Source: Dehalococcoidia bacterium (GTDB lineage: Bacteria; Chloroflexota; Dehalococcoidia; SM23-28-2). Taken from it: a stretch of DNA of 60,829 nucleotides. The notes beneath the pieces are model-generated. The model ran no database searches and had not been told where the DNA came from. It saw nothing but the letters and a program-made list of their open reading frames with translations. Every line of letters starts with the position of its first letter. The stretch's first letter is position 1. The translations under genes were made by a program, and so were the position numbers. Where the stretch lies: assembly GCA_020356025.1 (NCBI GenBank), contig CP070630.1:1511785-1572613 (forward strand), read 5' to 3'. Of the stretch, positions 26,056-33,656 are shown piece after piece.

Positions 26056-27351
26056 CTACGATAGTAGTCCAAGCCTTCGAAAGCTCTCGTCCACGAAGCG
26101 CACGAAGTACCGGTAGTCGAACAGGGCTGCCAGCTCCTCGCGGGAGATGTGCTCCAAGACCTCCGCGTCCTCGTACAGAGCGTCCAGGTAGGGGCTGCGC
26201 TCCTTCCAGGCGCGCATGGCGTTGCGCTGGGCCAGCTTGTAGGCATCCTGGCGCTTCAGCCCCTTTTCGACGAGGGCCAGGAGCACCCGCTGGGAGAAGA
26301 TCACCCCGTAGGTCGACTCCAGATTCTCCCGCATGCGCTCCGGGAAGATGTCCAGGCCGCGCATGATGAAGGTGAACAGGTCGAGTACGTAGTCCAGCAG
26401 GATGCAGGCGTCGGGCAGGACGATGCGCTCGGGGGCGGAGTCGGTTAGATCGCGCTCGTGCCAGAGGGCGACGTTCTCCAGAGCGGCGGTTGTGTAGCCG
26501 CGGAAGAGGCGGGCCAGGCCGCTGATGCGCTCGCACTTCTCCGGGTTGCGCTTGTGGGGCATGGCCGACGAGCCGGTCTGGCCGGCGGCGAAGGGCTCGG
26601 CTACCTCCGCGACCTCGGTGCGCTGAAGGTGGCGGATCTCGGTGGCGAACTTCTCCAGCGAGGCGGCGATGATGGCCAGGGTGGTGATGAAGCGGGCGTG
26701 GCGGTCGCGCTGAACGATCTGGGTGCTCACGGGCGCTACGCCCAGACCGAGGCCGCTGCACACCGCCTCCTCCAGCGCCGGCGGGACGGTGGCGTGGCTG
26801 CCCACGGCGCCGCTGATCTTCCCCACGGATATCTCGGCCTTGGCCTCGGCCAGGCGGCGGGCGTGGCGGCGCATCTCGTCCAGCCACAGGGCCAGCTTGA
26901 GGCCGAAGGTGATGGGCTCGGCGTGGATGCCGTGGGTGCGGCCCATCATCAGCGTGTCCTTCTGCTCGAGGGCGCGCTCCTGGAGGACGTCGATCAACTC
27001 GGCGACGCCGCGCTCCAGGAGTTCGGCGGACTGCTTCAGCAGCAGGGCGAGGGCGGTGTCCTCCACATCATAGGAGGTGAGGCCAAGGTGGATGTAGCGC
27101 GACTCCTCGCCCAGGGTGTCGGCCACCGAGCGGAGGAAGGCGAGAAGGTCGTGGTGCATCTCCCGCTCGTACTCGGCCATGCGCTCGATGTCATAGCGGG
27201 CGTGGCGGATCTTGTCCATCGCCTCGCGGGGGATGACGCCCTGGTCGGCCCAGGCCTGACAGACGGCGATCTCCACCTCCAGCCACTTGTCCAGCTTGTT
27301 CTCCTGGGACCAGATGCGTCCCATTTCCGGGCGGGTGTAGCGTTCGATCAT
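26056..27351 (-). CDS. purB: Adenylosuccinate lyase
   Basis: A 431-residue member of the fumarase/aspartase superfamily that removes fumarate from SAICAR and adenylosuccinate. The N-terminal MIERYTRPEMGRIW and GLTSYDVEDTALALL, the catalytic-His region MGRTHGIHAEP and the mobile-loop signature GSSAMPHKRNPEKCE are all intact. Length is normal. It belongs to the minus-strand purine cluster; a REP-like inverted repeat lies just upstream. Confidence 0.97.
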   Translation of the reverse strand: MIERYTRPEMGRIWSQENKLDKWLEVEIAVCQAWADQGVIPREAMDKIRHARYDIERMAEYEREMHHDLLAFLRSVADTLGEESRYIHLGLTSYDVEDTALALLLKQSAELLERGVAELIDVLQERALEQKDTLMMGRTHGIHAEPITFGLKLALWLDEMRRHARRLAEAKAEISVGKISGAVGSHATVPPALEEAVCSGLGLGVAPVSTQIVQRDRHARFITTLAIIAASLEKFATEIRHLQRTEVAEVAEPFAAGQTGSSAMPHKRNPEKCERISGLARLFRGYTTAALENVALWHERDLTDSAPERIVLPDACILLDYVLDLFTFIMRGLDIFPERMRENLESTYGVIFSQRVLLALVEKGLKRQDAYKLAQRNAMRAWKERSPYLDALYEDAEVLEHISREELAALFDYRYFVRFVDESFRRLGLLS

Positions 27352-27380
27352 CTAGCGATACTCCTCGTTATCCACACGCT

Positions 27381-27440
27381 CGTCCTGAGCATGTCGAAGG
27401 ACGAGACAGAGCAGGAGCATCCTTCGACAAGCTCAGGATG
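27381..27440. repeat. REP-like inverted repeat (CTGAGC..GTCGAAGGA type)
   Basis: Two 21-bp arms (27381-27401 and 27420-27440) are inverted copies matching at 19 of 21 positions, with an 18-bp spacer. The left arm is also internally palindromic (TCGTCCT...AGGACGA). Elements with this CCTTCGACAAGCTCAGGA-type core are scattered in many bacterial genomes as non-coding palindromes. It occupies the gap between purB and the cupin gene and may act as an RNA hairpin between them. Confidence 0.75.
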
Positions 27441-27450
27441 CACGGGACTA

Positions 27451-27774
27451 TCACGAGCGATACTCCTCTCGCGGCGGCGAGAAAACATCGATAGCCAGCG
27501 AAGGCTCCAGCGCGGTCACCTGGTGGGGGACGCTGGGAGGCACCAGCCAGCTATCGCCGGGGCCCAGCTCCCGCTGCTCGTCCCCCAGCTCGAACAGGAC
27601 GCGGCCGCTGACCAGGTAGCCGATCTGCTCATGGGGATGGCTGTGCAGGGGCACCACCGCGCCCTTCTCCAAGACCACATCGATGAGCATCATGTCCTCG
27701 CTGGTGCTCAGCGTGCGGCGGACGACGCCGGGCATCATCTCGACGGGCGTTGCATCGGAACGATTGGTGAGCAT
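27451..27774 (-). CDS. Cupin-domain protein
   Basis: A 107-residue single-domain cupin. Metal-binding motif 1 reads PLHSHPHEQIGYLVSG and motif 2 reads GDSWLVPPSVPHQV, with the His and Glu ligands kept. Such small cupins act as metal-dependent isomerases, oxygenases or binding proteins, and the substrate is not evident. It lies within the purine cluster between purE and purB on the same strand, but no purine role is known. Confidence 0.88.
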   Translation of the reverse strand: MLTNRSDATPVEMMPGVVRRTLSTSEDMMLIDVVLEKGAVVPLHSHPHEQIGYLVSGRVLFELGDEQRELGPGDSWLVPPSVPHQVTALEPSLAIDVFSPPREEYRS

Positions 27775-27847
27775 CTTGCGCCTCCCCTTTCGGCGGGATC
27801 TCCGCCAAGATGTTACGTCACCAGCCTCGCGCGTTGCAACGGGTTTT

Positions 27848-28303
27848 TCAACGGTTGCCCAGGTCTCGGCGATAGTTTTCGAGGGCCTGCCGCACGTCTT
27901 CGTCTCGCAGGGCGATGATCTGGGCGGCGAAGAGAGCGGCGTTGCGGGCGCCGTTGACGGCCATGCAGGCCACGGGCACCCCCGGCGGCATCTGGGCGAT
28001 GGCGAGAAGGGAGTCGAGGCCGCTCATGTCGCCCGAGGCGATGGGCACGCCGATGACAGGAGTGGTGGGCGCGTAAGAGGCGAGCACGCCGGGCAGGGCG
28101 GCGGCCATGCCGGCGGCGGCGATGATCACCTCGACGCCGCGCTCGCGGGCGGAGAGGGCGAACTGGCGGGCCTTCTCCGGCGTGCGGTGGGCGGAGATGA
28201 CCTGCGACTCGTAGGGGATGCCCAGCGCCTCGAGGGTGCGGAGGCAGTCCTCCATGGCGGTTGCATCGGACTTCGAGCCAAGGATGATAGCTACAGCGGC
28301 CAT
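27848..28303 (-). CDS. purE: N5-carboxyaminoimidazole ribonucleotide mutase
   Basis: A 151-residue class I PurE that moves the carboxyl group of N5-CAIR to give CAIR. The signature GSKSDATAMEDCL near the N-terminus, SAHRTPEKA with the catalytic His, AAAGMAAALPGVLAS and GVPIASG are all present. No purK is seen next to it. It follows purD with one base between stop and start. Confidence 0.95.
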   Translation of the reverse strand: MAAVAIILGSKSDATAMEDCLRTLEALGIPYESQVISAHRTPEKARQFALSARERGVEVIIAAAGMAAALPGVLASYAPTTPVIGVPIASGDMSGLDSLLAIAQMPPGVPVACMAVNGARNAALFAAQIIALRDEDVRQALENYRRDLGNR

Positions 28304-28304
28304 A

Positions 28305-29585
28305 TCACTCCCCCGTCGCCCCTTGCGCGGGCGCGGCGATGTCCCGGCGGTAGTGGCAGCGGCTGAAGTGGATCTGCTGGATGTTGCGGTAGGCTTTGCC
28401 CCGCGCCTCGTTCAGGTTGGCGCCCAGGGCCGCTACCGTCAGCACGCGGCCGCCGCTGGTCACCACGCCGCCCTCCTCGTCCAGGCGGGTGCCGGCGTGG
28501 AAGACCAGCGCGTCCTCCTCGACGTTGCTCAGGCCGACTACGGGAAAGCCGGTCTCGTACTCACCGGGGTAGCCGCCGGAGGCCATCACGACGCCCACGC
28601 AGGCATCGTCGCTCCACTGGACATCGACCTCGTGCAGGCGGTCAGTAGCCACCGCTTGCAGGACCTCGGCCAGGTCCGACTTCAGGCGAGGCAGGGTGAC
28701 CTGGGCCTCGGGGTCGCCGAAGCGGCAGTTGAACTCCAGCACCTTCGGGCCGTCGTCGGTGACCATCAGGCCGCCGTAGAGGACGCCCCGATAGGGCCGG
28801 CCCTCCGCCGCCATGCCGCGCACGGCCGGCTCGAGGATAGTGGTGCGCACGGTCTCGGCCAGAGCGGCGTCGTACCAGGCGGGCTGGCTGAACGAGCCCA
28901 TGCCGCCGGTGTTCGGGCCTTTGCCGCCATCGAAGACGCGCTTGTAGTCGCAGGCTGGCACCATCGGCACCACCGTGCGGCCGTCGCTGAAGGCGAAGAC
29001 GCTGATCTCGCGGCCCGACAGGCGCTCCTCGATGACCACCGTGCGGCCGGCCTCGCCGAACGCGGCTTCGATCATCATGCGGTCGATCGTCGCCAGCGCC
29101 TCCTCCTGCGTGTCGCAGAGGATGGCTCCCTTGCCGGCAGCGAGGCCGCTGGCCTTGACCACCGGCACGTGGTCGAACTCCTTGAGGTAGCTCTGGGCGT
29201 CGTAGGGAGAGGTGAAGGAGGCGCCGCGGGCGTGGGGGATGCCGTAGCGCTGGCAGAGCTCCTTGCAGAAGGCCTTGCTCCCCTCGAGGTGGGAGGCGGC
29301 CTTGTCCGACCCGAACGCGGCGATGCCATCCGCCGCCAGGCGGTCGACGATGCCCAGGGTGAGGGGATCCTCCGGCCCGACGACCACGAGGTCGATCTTG
29401 TGCTCGCGGGCGGCCTGGGCAATGCCTTCGAGGTCGTTGGCCTTTATCTGGGGCAGGTTGCGAGCGACGCGGGCGGTGCCGGCGTTGCCCGGCGCGACCA
29501 GCAGGTCATCGACGCGAGGGCTCTGGCGCAGCTTCCAGGCAATCGTGTGCTCGCGGGCACCGCCGCCGACGACAAGGATGTTCAT
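28305..29585 (-). CDS. purD: Phosphoribosylamine--glycine ligase
   Basis: A 426-residue ATP-grasp enzyme making glycinamide ribonucleotide. MNILVVGGGAREHTIAWKL opens the protein. PEDPLTLGIVDRL, VVKASGLAAGKGAI (ATP-grasp loop) and LEFNCRFGDPEAQV are diagnostic. ATG 29585 is chosen because the family begins at MNILVVG; an in-frame TTG at 29609 would overlap guaA. Neither start has a strong Shine-Dalgarno. Confidence 0.96.
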   Translation of the reverse strand: MNILVVGGGAREHTIAWKLRQSPRVDDLLVAPGNAGTARVARNLPQIKANDLEGIAQAAREHKIDLVVVGPEDPLTLGIVDRLAADGIAAFGSDKAASHLEGSKAFCKELCQRYGIPHARGASFTSPYDAQSYLKEFDHVPVVKASGLAAGKGAILCDTQEEALATIDRMMIEAAFGEAGRTVVIEERLSGREISVFAFSDGRTVVPMVPACDYKRVFDGGKGPNTGGMGSFSQPAWYDAALAETVRTTILEPAVRGMAAEGRPYRGVLYGGLMVTDDGPKVLEFNCRFGDPEAQVTLPRLKSDLAEVLQAVATDRLHEVDVQWSDDACVGVVMASGGYPGEYETGFPVVGLSNVEEDALVFHAGTRLDEEGGVVTSGGRVLTVAALGANLNEARGKAYRNIQQIHFSRCHYRRDIAAPAQGATGE

Positions 29586-29595
29586 GGAAGAGAGG

Positions 29596-31257
29596 TTACT
29601 CCCACTCAATGGTCCCCGGTGGCTTGGAGGTGATGTCGTACACCACGCGGTTCACGCCCGGCACCTCGTTCACGATGCGGCTGGAGATGCGCGCCAGCAG
29701 GTCGTAGGGCAGGCGGGCCCAGTCGGCGGTCATGGCGTCCTCCGCCGTCACCGCCCGCAGGCAGACCACCTGGCCGTAGGTGCGGGCATCGCCCATCACG
29801 CCAACGCTGCGGCTGTCGGTGAGGATGGCGAATACCTGCCAAAGCTCCCCATAGAGGTCCGCCTTCTTGATCTCGTTCATCACGATCCAGTCGGCCGCCC
29901 GCAGGGTCTCCAGCCTCTCCCAGGTCAGCTCACCGATGACGCGAATGGCCAGCCCCGGCCCCGGGAAGGGCTGGCGATGGACCATCGTCTCGGGCAGGCC
30001 CAGGGCCAGGCCTACCTGGCGCACCTCGTCCTTGAACAGATAGCGCAGCGGCTCGACGAGGGTGAGGCGCATCTTGGCGGGCAGGCCGCCCACGTTGTGG
30101 TGGCTCTTGATCTTGGCGGCGGCGTCGGAGCCGGCCGCGCTCTCGATGACGTCGGGATAGGTCGTCCCCTGGGCCATGAAGTCCACCCGTCCCAGCTTGC
30201 GGGCCTCGGACTCGAACACGCGGATGAACTCTTCGCCCACCATCTTCCGCTTGGCCTCGGGGCTGCCCACTCCGTCCAGGCAGGCCATGAAGTGGTCGAT
30301 GGCGTCCACATATACAAGGTTGATCTTCATGTTGCGGCGGAAGGTCTCGACGACCCGCTCCGGCTCCTCGCGGCGCAGGAGGCCATTGTTCACGAAGATG
30401 CAGACGAGCTGGTCGCCCACCGCGCGATGCACCAGGGCGGCGGTCACGGCCGAATCGACGCCTCCGGAGAGGGCGCAGATCACGCGGCCGTCGCCCACCT
30501 GCTGGCGGATGTCACTCACGCTCTTCTCGATGACGTTGGCGGCCGTCCAGTCGCCGCGGCAGCCGCAGACGTTGTACAGGAAGTTGCGGAGGATGGCTTT
30601 GCCCTGGGGCGTGTGCACCACCTCCGGGTGGAACTGGAGGCCGATGACACCGCGGTCGTTGCCCATGACAGCCACGGGCGAGTTGTCGGAGTAGGCCAGG
30701 GAGCGAAAGCCGGGCGGCAACTCCACTACCCGGTCGCCGTGGCTCATCCAGACGGCCATGCTGGGGGGAAGGCCTGCGAAAATGGGTGCATCGCCGACGT
30801 CCTGATAGATGATGCTGTGTCCGTACTCCTGCCTCTCGCCGGGGGCTACCTGACCGCCTAGTTGGTGGACCAGGGCCTGCATGCCGTAGCAGATGCCCAG
30901 CACAGGCAGTCCGCTGTCGACGACGTAGGCCGGGACCAACGGGGCGTTCTCGCCGTAGACGCTGGCCGGGCCGCCGGAGAGGATGAAGCCCTTGGGCCGG
31001 AGGCGCTTCACCTGCCGCCAGGGCGTGTTGTGGGGCAGAAGCTCGCAGTAGACGTTGCACTCGCGAATGCGACGGGCGATGAGCATGCTGTACTGGGAGC
31101 CGAAATCGAGGATCACCACCGTCTCCGGGCGGGTAGGGGTGACGGGCCGCGTGGGCGCGGCCGCCTCGGCACCCTCGCGCTGGCGGGCGATCTCGAGATA
31201 GGTGGAGACCTCGATGTCGTCGCTGGTCCGAACGTGGTTGGCAGGCCGGTCGGCCAT
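29596..31257 (-). CDS. guaA: GMP synthase (glutamine-hydrolysing)
   Basis: A 553-residue two-domain enzyme converting XMP to GMP. After an unusual N-terminal extension of about 45 residues rich in Arg, Ala and Thr-Pro, the class I glutamine amidotransferase domain (about 46-240) has the nucleophile Cys in LGICYGMQ and the HPEV His. The ATP pyrophosphatase domain follows with the PP-loop SGGVDSAV, and the C-terminal dimerisation domain ends in KPPGTIEWE. It is the first gene of the minus-strand purine cluster. The extension could be trimmed if a later start is used, but no better start is visible. Confidence 0.96.
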   Translation of the reverse strand: MADRPANHVRTSDDIEVSTYLEIARQREGAEAAAPTRPVTPTRPETVVILDFGSQYSMLIARRIRECNVYCELLPHNTPWRQVKRLRPKGFILSGGPASVYGENAPLVPAYVVDSGLPVLGICYGMQALVHQLGGQVAPGERQEYGHSIIYQDVGDAPIFAGLPPSMAVWMSHGDRVVELPPGFRSLAYSDNSPVAVMGNDRGVIGLQFHPEVVHTPQGKAILRNFLYNVCGCRGDWTAANVIEKSVSDIRQQVGDGRVICALSGGVDSAVTAALVHRAVGDQLVCIFVNNGLLRREEPERVVETFRRNMKINLVYVDAIDHFMACLDGVGSPEAKRKMVGEEFIRVFESEARKLGRVDFMAQGTTYPDVIESAAGSDAAAKIKSHHNVGGLPAKMRLTLVEPLRYLFKDEVRQVGLALGLPETMVHRQPFPGPGLAIRVIGELTWERLETLRAADWIVMNEIKKADLYGELWQVFAILTDSRSVGVMGDARTYGQVVCLRAVTAEDAMTADWARLPYDLLARISSRIVNEVPGVNRVVYDITSKPPGTIEWE

Positions 31258-31284
31258 GGTTCTTACAGCGTCCCCCGTGGCTCA

Positions 31285-31314
31285 AGAGTAGCATTGGGCC
31301 ATCGCGAGCGTCAA
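31285..31314 (-). promoter_or_regulatory. Possible promoter of guaA and the purine cluster
   Basis: On the minus strand TTGACG (31314-31309) and TACTCT (31290-31285) are separated by 18 bp, and transcription would begin about 20 bp before ATG 31257. The -10 is only a fair match. I see no purine-riboswitch structure. Confidence 0.4.
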
Positions 31315-31388
31315 GCGGAATTGGGCTAAAAAGTGTTCGCGCCCTAACAAATTTCTGAGGCGATCTCGGCGTGCTATACTCATGCTGC

Positions 31389-32024
31389 ATGGTAAGGGTG
31401 CTGAAGGCTGAAGCGGAGGGCTCTCTGGCTGAGGCGATCGCTGTCCTGAAGGGCGGTGGTCTGGTTGCATACCCGTCGGACACCGTGTACGGACTGGGGG
31501 CGGCCGCCAGCGATGAGCAGGCGGTGGCGCGGGCTTTTGCTGTTAAGGGTAGGCTTTCCGAGAAGGCCCTATCCCTCCTTCTGGCCGATATCGAGGATAT
31601 GCCTCCTTTGTGTGCAGAGGTGCCGCCTGCCGCGCAACTCCTGGCGGAGCGCTTCTGGCCAGGGCCTCTGACCTTGGTGCTGCGGCGGTCGCCTGTCTTC
31701 CAGAGCGCGGCTCTGGGCGGGGGCGACAACGTGGCCCTGCGGGTGCCGGATCAGCTCTTCCTGCGCGAGCTGATCCGAGGCCTGGGCGAGCCGATCACTG
31801 GCACCAGCGCCAATCGCTCGGGCAGGCCGAGCTGCCGCACGGCCCGCGAGGTACGACGCCATTTGGGCAGCGCCGTCGACCTGATTATCGACGGCGGCCC
31901 GAGTAGGGAAGGGCCGGAGTCGACGGTCATTGACATAACAACGACCACGGCCAGGATGCTGCGGGAGGGCGCGATATCGCGAGGGGAGGTGGAGAGGGTG
32001 GTGCGTCTGGCGTCGGCGAGCTAG
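31389..32024 (+). CDS. tsaC: Threonylcarbamoyl-AMP synthase (YrdC/Sua5 family)
   Basis: A 211-residue YrdC-domain protein that makes threonylcarbamoyl-AMP for the t6A modification of tRNAs reading ANN codons. GGLVAYPSDTVYGLGAAAS (about residues 22-40), KALSLLLADI, FWPGPLTLVL and GTSANRSGRPSC are the family landmarks. It is the single-domain form, without the Sua5 C-terminal domain. ATG 31389 (MVRVLK) is preferred to an ATG 6 codons earlier. It is convergent with tsaD, which uses its product. Confidence 0.93.
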   Translation: MVRVLKAEAEGSLAEAIAVLKGGGLVAYPSDTVYGLGAAASDEQAVARAFAVKGRLSEKALSLLLADIEDMPPLCAEVPPAAQLLAERFWPGPLTLVLRRSPVFQSAALGGGDNVALRVPDQLFLRELIRGLGEPITGTSANRSGRPSCRTAREVRRHLGSAVDLIIDGGPSREGPESTVIDITTTTARMLREGAISRGEVERVVRLASAS

Positions 32025-32051
32025 GACGGCGGCTGCGGTCGTGGTGTTGGC

Positions 32052-33062
32052 TTAGACGGCGCCAAGGGGCGCGCTGGCCTTCGCGTCCAGGTCCAGCGTT
32101 GAGCGGTATCCCATCCTGAGTCTGTGATAGCCTGCGCACGCTATCATCGCGGCGTTGTCGGTGCACAGCTCGAGCGACGGGAAGAGCACCCGCAGCCCGC
32201 TACGACGGGCGACCTGGTCGAAGCGCTCCCTGAGGCGCGAATTCGCGCCGACGCCGCCTGAGACAGCTACGGTATCGAGCCTCTCAGCCGCTGCGGCGCG
32301 TGTAGTCTTAGCCACCAGCACGTCGACGATCGCTTCCTGCACGCTCGCTGCCAGATCCGCGACGGGGAGTTGGCCGCCGCTGTTCTCCAGTTCGTCGACA
32401 CAGCGCTTGGTGGCCGTCTTGAGCCCGCTGAAGCTGAAGTCGAAAGAAGCGGAGCGGATGAGCGGTCTGGGCAGATTGAAGGCGCGGGGATCGCCTTGAC
32501 GGGCGAGCTTGTCGATCACCGGCCCGCCCGGGAAGGGCAGGCCGAGGAGCCTGGCCGTCTTATCGAAAGCCTCTCCTGCAGCGTCGTCCACGGTCTCACC
32601 GAGAACCCGATATTCCCCATGGCCCTCGACCAATGCCACGAGCGTGTGGCCTCCGGAGACGGTCAGGCAGATAAAGGGGAAGCCCAGCTGCGGGTGGTCG
32701 AGCAGGTTGGCGTGTATGTGACCCTCAATGTGGTGTATGCCGATTAGGGGCACTCCAAGTGCATGGGAGATCGACTTCGCCGCCCCAACACCGACCGCGA
32801 GGCATCCCACGAGTCCGTGGGCGCTGGTGACGGCCACGGCGTCGATATCCCGCAGGGACACGGAGGCACCCTCGATCGCCGCTGCGACAACTCCGACGAT
32901 CAGCTCGACATGGTGCCTGGCCGCGATCTCGGGCACTACCCCGCCGAGGGCCTCGTGCGCGCTCGTCTGTGATGAGATGACATTGGAGCGGATGATGCGC
33001 CCGTCTTCGACCACGGCGGCGGTCGTGTCGTCGCAGGATGTCTCGATTCCCAGGATCAGCAT
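32052..33062 (-). CDS. tsaD: tRNA N6-adenosine threonylcarbamoyltransferase
   Basis: A 336-residue ASKHA-fold metalloenzyme that transfers the threonylcarbamoyl group to A37. GIETSCDDTTAAVVEDG at the start, the iron-binding HHIEGHIHA (about 110-118) and SGGVGANSRLRERF are intact. Length is normal. Facing tsaC with 27 bp between the stops, the two share the t6A pathway. Confidence 0.96.
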   Translation of the reverse strand: MLILGIETSCDDTTAAVVEDGRIIRSNVISSQTSAHEALGGVVPEIAARHHVELIVGVVAAAIEGASVSLRDIDAVAVTSAHGLVGCLAVGVGAAKSISHALGVPLIGIHHIEGHIHANLLDHPQLGFPFICLTVSGGHTLVALVEGHGEYRVLGETVDDAAGEAFDKTARLLGLPFPGGPVIDKLARQGDPRAFNLPRPLIRSASFDFSFSGLKTATKRCVDELENSGGQLPVADLAASVQEAIVDVLVAKTTRAAAAERLDTVAVSGGVGANSRLRERFDQVARRSGLRVLFPSLELCTDNAAMIACAGYHRLRMGYRSTLDLDAKASAPLGAV

Positions 33063-33208
33063 AATGGCTCCAAGATGTGCGAACTCTATGTAGCCTGCTG
33101 GTTGCCTCTGTAATAAGATATTAGCGTCTTTTCACGGCTGGGCAAATCAGGGAAGCGTGTGTCAAGGCAGATCAAGATGGAGCCGGAGACAGGGTGAGAG
33201 GTACGGGC

Positions 33209-33646
33209 ATGAAGATAGCTCTGGGCAGCGATCACCGCGGCTTCGCCTTGAAGGAGGCCCTCAAGGAACTCCTGGGCGAGCTGGGGTACGAGTGGGTGGA
33301 CTTCGGTTGCCAGGGAGAGGATCCGGTGGACTATCCGGAAATCGCTAAGCCGCTGGCGGAGGCGGTGGCGGCAGGGGAGTACGAGCGGGGCATCCTCATC
33401 TGCGGCAACGGCGTCGGCATGAGCATCGTCGCCAACAAGGTGAAGGGCGTTCGCGCTGCCCTCTGCCAGAACGCCTTCACCGCTCGCCTGGCCCGCCGCC
33501 ACAACGACGTCAATGTCCTCTGCCTGGGCTCCTGGTGCATCGGTCGCGGCCTGGCCGAGGAGATAGTGAGGGTCTTCCTGAGCGAGGACTTCGAGGGCGG
33601 GCGCCACGCCCGCCGCCTGGAGAAGATCAGGGCTATCGAGTCGTAG
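33209..33646 (+). CDS. rpiB: Ribose-5-phosphate isomerase B
   Basis: A 145-residue RpiB/LacAB-family isomerase linking ribose-5-phosphate and ribulose-5-phosphate. GSDHRGFALKEALK, the Cys in ILICGNGVGMSIVANK and RRHNDVNVLCLG are typical. ATG 33209 (MKIALGSDHRG) is favoured over a start 15 bp upstream. It opens a run of plus-strand genes rich in glycolytic functions. Confidence 0.95.
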   Translation: MKIALGSDHRGFALKEALKELLGELGYEWVDFGCQGEDPVDYPEIAKPLAEAVAAGEYERGILICGNGVGMSIVANKVKGVRAALCQNAFTARLARRHNDVNVLCLGSWCIGRGLAEEIVRVFLSEDFEGGRHARRLEKIRAIES

Positions 33647-33656
33647 GAGGTGCGTC

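Noticed and set aside
26458..27918. Long plus-strand open frame of 486 codons opposite purB and the cupin gene
   Set aside because: It is antisense to clearly conserved genes, has a low-complexity Gly/Ala/His-rich translation and crosses the REP-like repeat; typical of GC-rich antisense frames.
29263..30861. Long plus-strand open frame of 532 codons opposite guaA and purD
   Set aside because: Antisense to conserved purine genes with no recognisable domain or ribosome-binding site.
31258..31388. Purine riboswitch upstream of guaA
   Set aside because: No three-way junction with the conserved loops can be drawn from this short AT-rich gap.
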